Below are positions 19,161 to 28,398 of a DNA stretch of 64,000 bases, piece by piece. The notes under the pieces were generated by a model. It was not told where the DNA came from and searched no databases. It saw only the letters and a program-made list of their open reading frames with translations. How positions within the stretch are numbered: the first letter of the stretch is position 1; each line of letters begins with the position of its first letter. Both the position numbers and the translations under genes were made by a program. The stretch spans positions 248,001 through 312,000 of the forward strand of contig NZ_JAANMZ010000001.1 in the NCBI RefSeq assembly GCF_011250555.1, written 5' to 3'. The stretch is from Bacillus sp. MM2020_4. GTDB taxonomy: Bacteria; Bacillota; Bacilli; Bacillales; Cytobacillaceae.

Positions 19161-19178
19161 ACAGAAGGAGTAAGTCTA

Positions 19179-19826
19179 ATGATTATAAATATACTTGCTG
19201 GAGGGCCTGAAGAGCTACTGCCTGATTTGACTGATTATATGGAGGATAACGCTATCTGGGTCGGTGTTGACCGAGGTGTCTTTCATTTGTTAAAGAGAAG
19301 TATCAAACCAGAGATTGCATTTGGTGATTTTGATTCCGTTTCAAAAGATGAATTGAGGTTCATTGAAGAACAAGTGGCAGAGATGAAGCGGTATAATCCA
19401 GAAAAAAACGAAACGGATATGGAGCTTGCCCTAAATTGGGCATTGGAGCAGAAACCGAGCATCATCCGCCTATTTGGAGCTACCGGCGGCAGACTCGATC
19501 ATTTATTGGCAAATGTACACCTTTTGCTCGTTCCGCTTAAAGGAAAGCATCCGACTAATGTCTATTTAATTGATCGGAATAATGTTGTCTTTTTGAAGGA
19601 ACCAGGCAGTTATTCCATTGAAAAAATAAAATCAAAAAAATATATTTCCTTTGTACCTTTAACCCTTGATGTCAGCGGCATTACACTAATGGGGTTTAAA
19701 TTCCCCCTTAAAAATCAGCATATTTCACTTGGATCGACACTATGTATTAGTAATGAACTTATTAGTGAATATGGTACTTTTTCATTTTCCGAAGGCATAT
19801 TAATAGTGATAAGAAGTCACGATTAA
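19179..19826 (+). CDS. thiN: thiamine pyrophosphokinase
   Basis: Transfers pyrophosphate from ATP to thiamine to make the cofactor TPP. The 215 residues show GDFDSVSKDEL (Mg2+/ATP site), NETDMELAL and the GATGGRLDH motif, followed by the C-terminal thiamine-binding beta domain. I looked for a TPP riboswitch and saw none: the gene is only 48 bases beyond rpe and starts after AAGGAG. Location between rpe and spoVM is as in B. subtilis. Confidence 0.96.
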   Translation: MIINILAGGPEELLPDLTDYMEDNAIWVGVDRGVFHLLKRSIKPEIAFGDFDSVSKDELRFIEEQVAEMKRYNPEKNETDMELALNWALEQKPSIIRLFGATGGRLDHLLANVHLLLVPLKGKHPTNVYLIDRNNVVFLKEPGSYSIEKIKSKKYISFVPLTLDVSGITLMGFKFPLKNQHISLGSTLCISNELISEYGTFSFSEGILIVIRSHD

Positions 19827-19917
19827 TAGGCATGACTTTTAGGTACTGATCTCGTCAGTTCGAATAAAATGTAAAGTAATTTGAATAAGCAGGGGAGATT
19901 TTTGAGGAGGGACAGTT

Positions 19918-20001
19918 ATGAAATTTTATACAATTAAACTGCCAAGATTTTTAGGCGGACTTGTCCGAGCGATGATTGGTGCATTTAAGAAAAACGAATA
20001 G
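19918..20001 (+). CDS. spoVM: SpoVM, spore coat anchor peptide
   Basis: A 27-residue amphipathic peptide (MKFYTIKLPRFLGGLVRAMI, then GAFKKNE) that senses the convex membrane of the forespore and anchors SpoIVA during spore coat assembly; it also interacts with FtsH. The proline at position 9, needed for curvature sensing in B. subtilis, is kept. One residue longer than the B. subtilis peptide (26). Strong ribosome-binding site GAGGAGGG. Too short for normal ORF calling, but sequence, length and position after thiN are decisive. A mother-cell promoter is expected but I cannot place one with confidence. Confidence 0.97.
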   Translation: MKFYTIKLPRFLGGLVRAMIGAFKKNE

Positions 20002-20018
20002 AGAATAGTCAAAGGCTT

Positions 20019-20050
20019 GCACCCATTCACATATGGGTGCTTTTTATTTG
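20019..20050 (+). terminator. spoVM terminator
   Basis: GCACCCAT-TCACAT-ATGGGTGC followed by TTTTTATTT. Confidence 0.85.
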
Positions 20051-20060
20051 GAGAATATGA

Positions 20061-20090
20061 AAAAGAAAAGACACCCTTAAAAAGGATGCC
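20061..20090 (-). terminator. rpmB terminator
   Basis: On the minus strand GGCATCC-TTTTTAA-GGGTGTC forms a 7-pair stem with two G-U pairs, followed by TTTTCTTTTT. It faces the spoVM terminator. Confidence 0.75.
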
Positions 20091-20099
20091 CATTCTTAT

Positions 20100-20142
20100 T
20101 GTCTAGCACAAGCAGCTCAGGTTTTGGCGCTTGTGCTTTTCT
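20100..20142 (-). repeat. dispersed intergenic repeat (copy E)
   Basis: Read on the minus strand, two bases past the rpmB stop: AGAAAAGCACAAGCGCC, a short loop region, then GCTTGTGCTAGACA. A perfect 9-pair stem (AGCACAAGC with GCTTGTGCT) differs in sequence from the stems of copies B-D while keeping the edges, which is what compensatory change would look like. A true terminator follows it. Confidence 0.65.
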
Positions 20143-20144
20143 AA

Positions 20145-20333
20145 TTATACGCGCTCAACTTTACCGGATCTTAACGCTCTTGCAGAAACCCAAACACGCT
20201 TAGGCTTTCCGTCAACAAGAATACGTACTTTTTGTAGGTTAGCACCCCATGTACGCTTATTAGCGTTCATAGCGTGAGAACGTGCGTTACCAGTTGTTGT
20301 TTTCTTTCCAGTTACTACACATTTACGTGGCAT
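20145..20333 (-). CDS. rpmB: 50S ribosomal protein L28
   Basis: A 62-residue L28 ([20 protein letters not shown] at the start; [17 protein letters not shown] at the end), of normal length. The ribosome-binding site on the minus strand is AAGGAGGG. The 292-base gap to yloU (20334-20625) holds its leader and promoter plus the yloU promoter. On the minus strand a TATGAT (20455 down to 20450) is a possible -10, without a good -35, and the leader has a weak stem (GAAAATT with AATTTTC). Confidence 0.97.
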   Translation of the reverse strand: MPRKCVVTGKKTTTGNARSHAMNANKRTWGANLQKVRILVDGKPKRVWVSARALRSGKVERV

Positions 20334-20505
20334 AATGATTTCCCTCCTTAACTACCAAAAGCTGTATAAAGCTCTCATTTAAGCTGCTTCATCTGAATAT
20401 AGAAAATTGTTTTTGCAAATTTTCTAGACTTGAGATACTTTAATAATTTATCATACAACGAATCTGAATGCAATACTTGTAACTAAACCTTTCAAGAAAA
20501 AAGCC

Positions 20506-20534
20506 TTGACATAGGTTATTATCAATACTCTAAT
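20506..20534 (+). promoter_or_regulatory. SigA promoter for yloU-fakA
   Basis: TTGACA (20506-20511), a 17-base spacer and TCTAAT (20529-20534): perfect -35, 5 of 6 at -10. It would start RNA near 20541, about 85 bases before yloU. Confidence 0.75.
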
Positions 20535-20567
20535 TGTAAAAAGAAAGGTATGACTTTTAAAATTGGG

Positions 20568-20595
20568 TTGACTATAGTAAAATGACTGTAGTCAA
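20568..20595. promoter_or_regulatory. 28-base inverted repeat in the yloU leader
   Basis: TTGACTATAG and CTGTAGTCAA form a nearly perfect 10-base inverted repeat (one mismatch, G-U in RNA) around TAAAATGA. It lies between the promoter and the GGAGGGGG ribosome-binding site of yloU. It could be an operator or an RNA hairpin. There is no T run, so not a terminator. Confidence 0.6.
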
Positions 20596-20625
20596 GGAGC
20601 AATTTTTCAGGAGGGGGAACGTTTC

Positions 20626-20988
20626 ATGTCCATTGAATTAAAAACACAGTACGGACAAATTGATATTTCAAACGAAGTAATTGCAACGATTGCTGGTGGT
20701 GCAGCAATCGAATGTTATGGAATCGTCGGAATGGCCTCTAAGAATCAAATCAAAGATGGGATTACTGAGATACTAAGAAAAGAAAACTTTACTCGAGGCG
20801 TGATCGTGCGCCAGGAAAATGAGGCATTACATATCGATATGTACATTATTGTCAGCTATGGAACGAAAATTTCCGAAATTGCCCACAACGTGCAATCAAA
20901 GGTTAAATACACCCTAGATAAGACAGTTGGACTTGCCGTTGACTCGGTTAATATTTACGTTCAGGGAGTTCGTGTGACGAACCCGTAG
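20626..20988 (+). CDS. yloU: Asp23/Gls24 family protein YloU
   Basis: A 120-residue Asp23/Gls24-type protein of unclear function. Family members are often paired with DhaL/DegV-type fatty acid kinase genes and some are membrane-associated stress proteins. The sequence has the typical IDISNEVIATIAGGAAIECYG start and HNVQSKVKYTLDKTVGL motif near the end. The gene is 15 bases ahead of fakA, the conserved Firmicutes arrangement, so a link with fatty acid activation is plausible. Confidence 0.93.
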   Translation: MSIELKTQYGQIDISNEVIATIAGGAAIECYGIVGMASKNQIKDGITEILRKENFTRGVIVRQENEALHIDMYIIVSYGTKISEIAHNVQSKVKYTLDKTVGLAVDSVNIYVQGVRVTNP

Positions 20989-21003
20989 TGAGGAGGAAAG
21001 TTT

Positions 21004-22686
21004 GTGTCAATTACAGCATTAGATGGAAAACGTTTTGCAGAAATGATCATTCAAGGTGCCAATCATTTGACGGCAAATGCAAAAATGGTTGATGCGTTAA
21101 ACGTTTTTCCTGTGCCCGACGGAGATACTGGAACAAATATGAATTTATCAATGACCTCCGGGGCGAAGGAAGTAAAGAATAACGTTCAGGAACATATTGG
21201 TAAAGTAGGGATAGCCCTGTCTAAAGGCTTACTTATGGGAGCACGAGGAAATTCGGGGGTTATTCTTTCCCAGTTATTCCGAGGTTTTTCAAAGGCAGTC
21301 GAAGCTAAGGCGAAAATTACCGGGAAGGATTTTGCCGGAGCCTTGGAAGCAGGAGTAGAAACTGCCTATAAAGCTGTTATGAAGCCTGTCGAAGGAACCA
21401 TCTTAACAGTTGCTAAGGATTCTGCTAAGAAAGGTGTTCAGGCTGCCCAAAATTCAGATGATATAATCGTCATAATGGAAGAAGTAGTAAAAGAAGCGAA
21501 AGCATCGCTCAAGCGGACACCCGACTTACTTCCTGTTTTAAAGGAAGTCGGCGTTGTTGATAGCGGCGGGCAAGGACTTGTGTTCGTTTATGAGGGCTTT
21601 CTTGCCGTCCTTAGGGGAGAGGAGCTCCCGGAATCATCGGACCTGCTTCCTACTATGTCAGAAATGGTTAATGCCGAACACCACAAAAGTGTTCAAGGTC
21701 ATATTAATACTGCGGATATTGTATTTGGATATTGTACAGAATTTATGGTCCGGTTTGAGGCGGAAAAAACAGCTATACACCCATTCAATGAAGGGGTTTT
21801 CCGGAATGATTTAAGTCATTTAGGTGATTCTTTATTGGTTATTGCCGATGAAGATGTGGTCAAGGTTCATATTCATTCCGAGCAGCCGGGTGAAGTATTA
21901 TCATACGGTCAGCGTTATGGTAACTTAATTAATATGAAGATTGAAAACATGCGCCAGCAGCATACAAATATTGTGGGTGAAACGCATACTGCTTCAGGCA
22001 CTGTACGTCCTGAACCACGAAAAGAACTGCAGGAATATGGAATTGTCACGGTATCCATGGGTTCAGGTATTGCGGAGTTATTTAAGAGCATTGGAGCCCA
22101 TGCTGTCATTGAAGGCGGTCAAACGATGAATCCAAGTACGGAAGACATAGTGAAGGCCGTAAAGGAAGTCCATGCCAAAAAGGTATTTATCTTACCAAAT
22201 AATAAAAATATTATTATGGCCGCAGAACAGGCTAAAGATGTGGCAGATGAAGATATTTATGTCATCCCGTCTAAAACGGTCCCACAGGGTCTATCAGCAC
22301 TACTTGCATTCAATCCTTCGGCGGATGTGGATGTAAATGAAGTGGCAATGAAGGATGCATTACAGCATGTGAAAACAGGCCAAATTACCTTTGCTGTCCG
22401 CGATACCTCAATCGATGGCCTAGAAATTGAAAAAGATGATTTCATGGGCATTTCCGAGGGTAAAATCGTGGTGAAGAACAAAGATAAAGGGAAAGTGGCA
22501 GAAGACCTTTTAACAAAAATGCTGGATGACGATTCCGAAATCTTAACCATCATCTTTGGTGAAGATGTGACAGATGAAGAGGTACAAAGTCTTACACAAT
22601 TTGTGGAAGAAAATTATGAAGATGTGGAAATTGAAGTTCATAATGGTGGGCAGCCATTATATTCATTTATCTTTTCAATTGAATAA
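21004..22686 (+). CDS. fakA: fatty acid kinase catalytic subunit FakA-like (YloV)
   Basis: Phosphorylates FakB-bound exogenous fatty acids to acyl-phosphate, feeding PlsX/PlsY phospholipid synthesis. Of 560 residues the N-terminal third is a DhaL-like ATP domain with NVFPVPDGDTGTNMNLSM and ARGNSGVILSQLFRGF; a middle domain and a C-terminal DegV-like FakB-binding fold follow (EYGIVTVSMGSGIAELFKS onward). It starts at GTG 21004 after GAGGAGG. In B. subtilis it is called yloV. plsX lies nearby, consistent with a lipid role, but recG separates them. The sdaAB-sdaAA genes that follow yloV in B. subtilis are absent here. Confidence 0.92.
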   Translation: MSITALDGKRFAEMIIQGANHLTANAKMVDALNVFPVPDGDTGTNMNLSMTSGAKEVKNNVQEHIGKVGIALSKGLLMGARGNSGVILSQLFRGFSKAVEAKAKITGKDFAGALEAGVETAYKAVMKPVEGTILTVAKDSAKKGVQAAQNSDDIIVIMEEVVKEAKASLKRTPDLLPVLKEVGVVDSGGQGLVFVYEGFLAVLRGEELPESSDLLPTMSEMVNAEHHKSVQGHINTADIVFGYCTEFMVRFEAEKTAIHPFNEGVFRNDLSHLGDSLLVIADEDVVKVHIHSEQPGEVLSYGQRYGNLINMKIENMRQQHTNIVGETHTASGTVRPEPRKELQEYGIVTVSMGSGIAELFKSIGAHAVIEGGQTMNPSTEDIVKAVKEVHAKKVFILPNNKNIIMAAEQAKDVADEDIYVIPSKTVPQGLSALLAFNPSADVDVNEVAMKDALQHVKTGQITFAVRDTSIDGLEIEKDDFMGISEGKIVVKNKDKGKVAEDLLTKMLDDDSEILTIIFGEDVTDEEVQSLTQFVEENYEDVEIEVHNGGQPLYSFIFSIE

Positions 22687-22700
22687 GGAACGGCTAAAAT

Positions 22701-22740
22701 AGAAGGGGGACTTTCCTAGTCAAACCCTTCTTTTTTATTT
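22701..22740 (+). terminator. fakA terminator
   Basis: AGAAGGG pairs with CCCTTCT around a 17-base loop, followed by TTTTTATTT. Confidence 0.75.
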
Positions 22741-22794
22741 TTACATATCGAATGACTAATATAGATTAATTATTTTGCAAAGGGAGAGAGACGT

Positions 22795-24843
22795 GTGTTC
22801 GATCATCTAAACCAATCAGTTATAGCATTAAAGGGAATTGGGGAAGAAACGGCTGAAGCCCTTGCAGAAATGAATATCTTTACGGTTCAGGATTTATTGG
22901 AATATTTCCCTTACCGTTATGAGGACTATTCACTAAAGGATTTAACGGAAGTAAAGCATGATGAAAAAGTGACGGTAGAGGGGAAGGTTCATAGTGAGCC
23001 TTCTCTTAGCTATTATGGAAGAAAGAAATCGAAGCTGATGCTTCGGCTTTTTGTAGGGTCCCACTTAATTAAAGTGGTTTTCTTTAATCAGCCATATTTG
23101 AAAAATAAAATAAATATAAATGAAACAATCACGGTAACAGGCAAATGGGACGCCCATCGCGGGACGATTACAGCGAATGAAGTTCATGCGGGTACGAATG
23201 CCAAGATAAAAGATTTTGAACCAGTATACTCGTTAAAGGGAAAAATAACGACTAAGGGAATGCGGAAATTTATTCATCTTGCCTTTAGTCAGTATGGTCA
23301 ATTCATTGAGGAGACGCTTCCAGTACCTTTAATACAGAGCTACCGGCTTTTAAACCGATATGAAGCCATTAAAATCATGCATTTTCCAAGCAGCCCGGAG
23401 GATGTGAAACAGGCAAGGCGACGTTTTGTCTATGAGGAATTCCTCCTGTTTCAATTAAAAATGCAGGCATTACGGAAATTTGAACGAGAGCACTCCCCCG
23501 GCCTCATGCAAAAATACGATTTGCCTAAATTATTGGAGTTTATCGACAGTTTACCCTTCCCGTTAACAAATGCTCAAAAAAGGGTTGTAAATGAAGTGTT
23601 AGCTGAACTAAAATCCCCCTATCGCATGAACCGGCTATTGCAAGGTGATGTAGGTTCAGGGAAAACAGTTGTAGCGGCAATAGGTCTGTATGGGTCTGTG
23701 ACAGCAGGATACCAAGGGGCTCTATTGGTTCCCACTGAAATCTTGGCTGAACAGCATGCAGAATCATTAAAAGGATTATTAGACCCCTTTACTATAAGAT
23801 GTGAGCTTTTAACAAGTTCCGTAAAAGGGAAACGGAGACGAGAAATCCTTCAAGACTTAGCAGATGGAAAGGTTGATATTTTAATCGGGACACATGCCCT
23901 AATTCAGGACGAAGTTACCTTTAAAAAACTTGGCTTTGTCATTACCGATGAACAGCATCGCTTTGGTGTGGAACAACGAAGGGTCTTGCGGGAAAAGGGG
24001 GAAAATCCCGATGTCTTGTTTATGACCGCGACACCGATTCCTAGGACACTGGCGATTACCGTTTTTGGCGAAATGGATGTCTCCATCATCGATGAGATGC
24101 CGGCCGGCAGAAAGTCGATTGAGACATACTGGGCAAAACCGGAAATGCTGGAGCGTGTTCTTGCTTTTGTTGAAAAAGAATTAATAAAGGGGCATCAGGC
24201 CTATGTCATTTGCCCGTTAATTGAGGAGTCCGAGAAACTTGAAGTGCAAAATGCTATTGATGTACATACAACGTTAAGCCAGTATTTTCAAAATCGCTAT
24301 CAAGTGGGACTCATGCATGGCCGCTTAACATCAGAGGAAAAGGAGACAGTCATGAAGGCATTTAGTACCAATGAAGTGCAAGTACTTGTTTCCACTACTG
24401 TTGTAGAAGTAGGGGTGAATGTACCAAATGCCACCATGATGGTGATTTATGATGCTGAAAGATTCGGACTATCCCAGCTTCACCAGCTGCGTGGACGGGT
24501 GGGTCGTGGAAGCGAACAATCGTATTGCATTTTACTGGCAAGTCCAAAATCAGAAGTAGGCCAGGAGCGAATGAGGATCATGACGGAAACAAATGATGGC
24601 TTTGTTTTAAGTGAAAAGGATCTGGAACTAAGGGGACCGGGAGACTTTTTTGGAAAAAAACAAAGTGGTGTTCCGGAATTTAAAGTAGCTGACATGGTTC
24701 ATGATTACCGTGCACTTGAAACAGCAAGGAATGACGCTGCTAAATTGATTCAGTCAGAGACCTTTTGGACGGCACCAGAATACGTACATTTAAGAAAAAG
24801 TCTAGAAATATCTGGTGTTTTAGAAGGGGAAAAGCTGGATTAA
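22795..24843 (+). CDS. recG: ATP-dependent DNA helicase RecG
   Basis: Double-strand DNA translocase that remodels stalled forks and Holliday junctions. At 682 residues it matches B. subtilis. There is an N-terminal wedge/OB domain (about 1-230), Walker A GDVGSGKT, DEQH box (DEQHRFG), TATPIPRTLAIT, and the C-terminal QLRGRVGRG and LRGPGDFFGKKQSG motifs. Start GTG 22795 follows AGGGAGAG. Here it stands between fakA and fapR, with its own terminator overlapping the fapR promoter. Confidence 0.97.
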   Translation: MFDHLNQSVIALKGIGEETAEALAEMNIFTVQDLLEYFPYRYEDYSLKDLTEVKHDEKVTVEGKVHSEPSLSYYGRKKSKLMLRLFVGSHLIKVVFFNQPYLKNKININETITVTGKWDAHRGTITANEVHAGTNAKIKDFEPVYSLKGKITTKGMRKFIHLAFSQYGQFIEETLPVPLIQSYRLLNRYEAIKIMHFPSSPEDVKQARRRFVYEEFLLFQLKMQALRKFEREHSPGLMQKYDLPKLLEFIDSLPFPLTNAQKRVVNEVLAELKSPYRMNRLLQGDVGSGKTVVAAIGLYGSVTAGYQGALLVPTEILAEQHAESLKGLLDPFTIRCELLTSSVKGKRRREILQDLADGKVDILIGTHALIQDEVTFKKLGFVITDEQHRFGVEQRRVLREKGENPDVLFMTATPIPRTLAITVFGEMDVSIIDEMPAGRKSIETYWAKPEMLERVLAFVEKELIKGHQAYVICPLIEESEKLEVQNAIDVHTTLSQYFQNRYQVGLMHGRLTSEEKETVMKAFSTNEVQVLVSTTVVEVGVNVPNATMMVIYDAERFGLSQLHQLRGRVGRGSEQSYCILLASPKSEVGQERMRIMTETNDGFVLSEKDLELRGPGDFFGKKQSGVPEFKVADMVHDYRALETARNDAAKLIQSETFWTAPEYVHLRKSLEISGVLEGEKLD

Positions 24844-24885
24844 ACTACTAAAAATAATTATTTAAAAGATACTAAGCAGGAAAGG

Positions 24886-24930
24886 CAGATGGCAGATGTC
24901 GAAATTTATCTTGCAATCTGCTTTTTTAAA
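24886..24930 (+). terminator. recG terminator
   Basis: GCAGAT (24892-24897 region) pairs with ATCTGC, followed by TTTTTTAAATTTT. The right arm overlaps the -35 hexamer assigned to fapR. Confidence 0.65.
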
Positions 24931-24939
24931 TTTTATACT
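24911..24939 (+). promoter_or_regulatory. SigA promoter for the fapR operon
   Basis: TTGCAA (24911-24916), a 17-base spacer and TATACT (24934-24939). The FapR operator lies directly downstream, across the expected start of transcription. Confidence 0.75.
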
Positions 24940-24943
24940 ACTC

Positions 24944-24960
24944 TTAGTACCTAGTCATAA
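24944..24960. promoter_or_regulatory. FapR operator
   Basis: TTAGTACCTAGTCATAA closely matches the known FapR box (TTAGTACCTGATACTAA type). It starts five bases after the -10 element, so bound FapR would block initiation; malonyl-CoA or malonyl-ACP releases it. This predicts autorepression of fapR-plsX-fabD-fabG, as in B. subtilis. Confidence 0.88.
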
Positions 24961-24983
24961 GATCTCGGACGGTGTGAAAAATC

Positions 24984-25550
24984 ATGAGAAGAAGTAAAAA
25001 GGAACGTCAACACTTATTAACCACTACCATTAAGGATAATCCCTTTATAACAGATGAGGACCTAGCGGAAAAATTTCAAGTGAGTGTCCAAACCATTCGT
25101 CTTGATCGTTTGGAATTATCGATTCCTGAGCTCCGTGAACGAATCAAAACTGTTGCGGAGAAACGTTTTGAAGACGAAGTTCGCTCGTTACCACTTGAAG
25201 AAGTTATTGGAGAAATCATTGATATAGAATTAGACCAAAGTGCGATTTCCATTTTTGATGTAAAGGAAGAACATGTCTTTAAGCGAAATAAAATTGCCAG
25301 GGGACATCATGTATTTGCTCAAGCAAATTCCCTTGCAGTAGCTATAATAAATGATGAACTGGCACTAACAGCAAAAGCAAATATCCAATTCATTCGTTCA
25401 GTCAATTTGAATGAGCGGGTTATAGCGAAAGCTAGAGTAACAAAAATCGATGATTATGCCGGAAGGACGTTTGTCGAAGTGAAAAGTTACGTAAATAATG
25501 AACTTGTTTTTACCGGAGAATTGGAAATGTACCATTCGAAAAATCGCTAA
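24984..25550 (+). CDS. fapR: fatty acid and phospholipid biosynthesis repressor FapR
   Basis: Represses fatty acid and phospholipid genes; malonyl-CoA is the inducer. The 188 residues have an N-terminal DeoR-like helix-turn-helix ([26 protein letters not shown], quoted here as [13 protein letters not shown] and [13 protein letters not shown]) and a C-terminal hotdog domain with the ligand-site segment [16 protein letters not shown]. It leads its own operon; plsX follows after 12 bases. The autoregulatory box at 24944-24960 supports the call. Confidence 0.97.
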   Translation: MRRSKKERQHLLTTTIKDNPFITDEDLAEKFQVSVQTIRLDRLELSIPELRERIKTVAEKRFEDEVRSLPLEEVIGEIIDIELDQSAISIFDVKEEHVFKRNKIARGHHVFAQANSLAVAIINDELALTAKANIQFIRSVNLNERVIAKARVTKIDDYAGRTFVEVKSYVNNELVFTGELEMYHSKNR

Positions 25551-25562
25551 AGGATGAGATGA

Positions 25563-26567
25563 ATGAAACTAGCAATTGATGCAATGGGCGGAGACAATGC
25601 CCCCAAGGAAATCGTATTGGGCGCAATGAAAGCTGTTCAAGCTTTTTCTGATATACATATTACACTTGTTGGAGACGAAAATAAAATTAATGAAACGCTA
25701 ACAAGTCACGAGAAAATTACAGTTTTACATACAACAGAGATGATTCTCGGTACAGATGAGCCTGTAAAAGCTGTTCGCCGCAAAAAAACGGCTTCCATGG
25801 TGTTAGCAGCACAGCAAGTAGCCGACGGAGCTGCTGATGCCTGTATCTCTGCCGGGAATACGGGTGCATTAATGGCAGCAGGACTATTTGTGGTTGGAAG
25901 AATTAAAGGAATTGATCGGCCTGCATTAGCACCAACGCTGCCAACCATTGGCGGTGAAGGTTTTCTCCTTCTGGATGTAGGTGCAAATGCCGATGCAAAG
26001 CCAGAACATCTTCTGCAAAATGCGATAATGGGTTCCATTTACAGCGAAAAGGTAAGAGGGATTGAAAGACCAAGAGTAGGCCTTTTAAACATTGGGGCGG
26101 AAGAAAAGAAAGGGAACGAATTGACGAAAAACACCTTTGAACTTTTAAAAATAGCCGATTTGAATTTTATTGGCAATGTAGAAGCAAGGGATTTACTTGA
26201 AGGTGTTGCTGATGTTGTCGTAACCGATGGGTTCACGGGGAATATGGTGTTAAAAACAATTGAAGGCACGGCACTTTCGATGTTTAAAATGTTAAAAACT
26301 GCTTTAATGAGTAGTTTTACAAGTAAATTAGCTGCGGCAGTCCTAAAGCCAAATCTAATGACATTGAAAAACACGATGGACTACTCAGAATATGGCGGTG
26401 CAGCTCTTTTTGGGTTAAAAGCGCCAGTCATAAAGGCTCATGGGTCTTCGGATGCACAAGCCATCTTTAGTGCCATCAGGCAAACACGGGAAATGGTAAG
26501 TCACAATGTTGAGGATTTAATGAAACAAGCAGTTGAGGAATCTCATACTGTTAAAATAGAAAAGTAA
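25563..26567 (+). CDS. plsX: phosphate acyltransferase PlsX
   Basis: Converts acyl-ACP and phosphate to acyl-phosphate for PlsY, the first step to phosphatidic acid in Gram-positives. The 334 residues show MGGDNAP at the N terminus, [28 protein letters not shown] and [16 protein letters not shown], all family marks. Peripheral membrane enzyme. It sits between fapR and fabD in the FapR-controlled operon. Confidence 0.97.
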   Translation: MKLAIDAMGGDNAPKEIVLGAMKAVQAFSDIHITLVGDENKINETLTSHEKITVLHTTEMILGTDEPVKAVRRKKTASMVLAAQQVADGAADACISAGNTGALMAAGLFVVGRIKGIDRPALAPTLPTIGGEGFLLLDVGANADAKPEHLLQNAIMGSIYSEKVRGIERPRVGLLNIGAEEKKGNELTKNTFELLKIADLNFIGNVEARDLLEGVADVVVTDGFTGNMVLKTIEGTALSMFKMLKTALMSSFTSKLAAAVLKPNLMTLKNTMDYSEYGGAALFGLKAPVIKAHGSSDAQAIFSAIRQTREMVSHNVEDLMKQAVEESHTVKIEK

Positions 26568-26583
26568 AAGGGGTGCAGTATGT

Positions 26584-27531
26584 ATGGGAAAGATCGCATT
26601 TGTGTTTCCGGGACAAGGGTCACAGACAGTTGGAATGGGTAAGGAATTGGCAGAAAAACACCCTGAAGTAATGGAATACTTTTCAAAAGCAGACAAAAAG
26701 TTAAATGTGCCATTAAGCAAGTTGATTTTTGAAGGACCAAAGGAAGAATTGACCATTACATATAATACCCAGCCAGCATTGTTAACAACAAGTTTGGCTA
26801 TATTAGATTACTTTGGCAAATCCGGTGTGAAAGCTGATTTTGTTGCCGGGCATAGCCTTGGAGAATATTCAGCACTTGTAGCAGCAGGTGTATTATCGTT
26901 TGAAGATGGTGTGTATGCTGTTAGAAAACGCGGAGAGTTTATGGAAAATGCCGTCCCAAATGGGGAAGGCTCCATGGCAGCTGTGTTAGGTTTAGACCGC
27001 GATGCCCTTGCGGCTGTTGCTAAAGAAGTCAGCGAATCTGGTTTTCCTGTCTCGTTAGCTAATTTAAATTGTCCAGGACAAATTGTCATCTCCGGATCTC
27101 GAAAAGGAGTAGAACGTGCAAGTGTGAAAGCGAAAGAGGCCGGGGCAAAAAGAGTATTGCCATTAGATGTCAGCGGCCCTTTTCATTCAACATTAATGAA
27201 ACCAGCTGCAAATGAATTACTCGCAGTTTTAGATGGGATTGAAATGAAAGATGGCACCATTCCAGTTGTGGTGAATGTAACAGCGGAACCTGTAAACGCA
27301 GCTGCGGAAATTAAGGACAAATTAATTGAACAACTTTACTCCCCAGTATTATGGGAGGACTCGGTTGTAAAAATGGTTGACCTCGGGGTCGATACATTCA
27401 TTGAAATTGGCCCTGGTAAGGTTCTATCGGGCTTAATTAAAAAGATTAATAAGACAGTTAAAACGTTTGCAGTTTCGGACGAGGAAAGTGCTCAGACAGT
27501 CATTGAAGCATTAAAGGAGGGGAACCTATGA
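26584..27531 (+). CDS. fabD: malonyl-CoA:ACP transacylase FabD
   Basis: Loads malonyl groups on ACP for fatty acid elongation. The 315-residue protein has [12 protein letters not shown], the active-site serine in [14 protein letters not shown], and the catalytic His segment (GPFHSTLM). The start is ATG 26584 (MGKIAFVF); ATG 26580 is out of frame. It overlaps fabG by 4 bases. Confidence 0.97.
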   Translation: MGKIAFVFPGQGSQTVGMGKELAEKHPEVMEYFSKADKKLNVPLSKLIFEGPKEELTITYNTQPALLTTSLAILDYFGKSGVKADFVAGHSLGEYSALVAAGVLSFEDGVYAVRKRGEFMENAVPNGEGSMAAVLGLDRDALAAVAKEVSESGFPVSLANLNCPGQIVISGSRKGVERASVKAKEAGAKRVLPLDVSGPFHSTLMKPAANELLAVLDGIEMKDGTIPVVVNVTAEPVNAAAEIKDKLIEQLYSPVLWEDSVVKMVDLGVDTFIEIGPGKVLSGLIKKINKTVKTFAVSDEESAQTVIEALKEGNL

Positions 27532-28271
27532 ATTTAATAGGGAAAGCAGTTTTGGTAACAGGTGCTTCACGGGGAATTGGCAGAGAAATTGCCCTTGAAC
27601 TTGCAAGACAGGGTGCAAATGTGGCTGTTAATTTCTCAGGCAGTGAAGCAAGCGCAAATGAAGTAGTGGATGAAATAAAAGCGCTTGGCAGGGAAGCATT
27701 TACAGTAAAATGTAATGTAGGAAATACCGAAGAAGTCACAGAAATGGTAAAGGCTGTGATTGAACAATTTGGTAAGCTTGATATCCTTGTGAATAACGCC
27801 GGCATCACAAGGGATAATTTGTTAATGAGAATGAAGGAACAAGAATGGGATGATGTTCTCAACATTAACCTAAAAGGGGTTTTCCTTTGTACAAAAGCCG
27901 TCACTAGGCAAATGATGAAGCAGCGCGTGGGCCGGATCATTAATATAGCCTCCATTGTTGGGGTAAGTGGCAACCCGGGGCAAGCGAATTATGTGGCTGC
28001 AAAGGCTGGTGTTATTGGTTTAACCAAAACCACGGCTAAAGAGTTAGCATCAAGAAATATTACTGTGAATGCTATAGCTCCAGGCTTTATAACGACCGAT
28101 ATGACTGATAAATTACCTGAAGACGTAAAAGCAGAAATGTTAAAACAAATTCCTTTAGCAAGATTAGGGGAACCTAAAGATATTGCAAAAATGACAGCAT
28201 TTCTTGCTTCCGATGATGCATCCTATATCACGGGGCAGACACTTCACATTGATGGTGGAATGGTCATGTAA
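27528..28271 (+). CDS. fabG: 3-oxoacyl-ACP reductase FabG
   Basis: NADPH-dependent reductase of the first reductive step of fatty acid elongation. The 247-residue short-chain dehydrogenase has [14 protein letters not shown], the catalytic Ser in NIASIVG and the YVAAKAG Tyr/Lys motif. The ATG overlaps the fabD stop (ATGA). Repeat copy C and a new promoter then separate it from acpP. Confidence 0.97.
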   Translation: MNLIGKAVLVTGASRGIGREIALELARQGANVAVNFSGSEASANEVVDEIKALGREAFTVKCNVGNTEEVTEMVKAVIEQFGKLDILVNNAGITRDNLLMRMKEQEWDDVLNINLKGVFLCTKAVTRQMMKQRVGRIINIASIVGVSGNPGQANYVAAKAGVIGLTKTTAKELASRNITVNAIAPGFITTDMTDKLPEDVKAEMLKQIPLARLGEPKDIAKMTAFLASDDASYITGQTLHIDGGMVM

Positions 28272-28278
28272 ATTGAAA

Positions 28279-28322
28279 TGCGAAAGCGCCTTGGCGCTGA
28301 AGCTAGACACTGTTCAAAGTTC
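28279..28322 (+). repeat. dispersed intergenic repeat, short form (copy C)
   Basis: Seven bases after the fabG stop: CGAAAGCGCC-TT-GGCGCTGAAGCTAGACACT, then GTTCAAAGTT. The AGCGCC/GGCGCT stem closes directly with almost no interior. The right edge matches copies B and D. Confidence 0.7.
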
Positions 28323-28369
28323 AATGAAATTATATTATATTCATGGTATATTATTTTTTTGAAATACTC

Positions 28370-28375
28370 TATAAT
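28370..28375 (+). promoter_or_regulatory. -10 element of the acpP promoter
   Basis: A perfect TATAAT stands 24 bases before the acpP start codon, close behind GAGGGGAGG. The -35 region (around 28347-28352, TATATT) is poor. The short leader is expected for a strongly expressed gene. Confidence 0.5.
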
Positions 28376-28398
28376 AGCTTGAGGGGAGGTGAGCAGGC

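Noticed and set aside
19131-19178. TPP riboswitch before thiN
   Set aside because: Only 48 bases are available and they are a terminator plus a ribosome-binding site.
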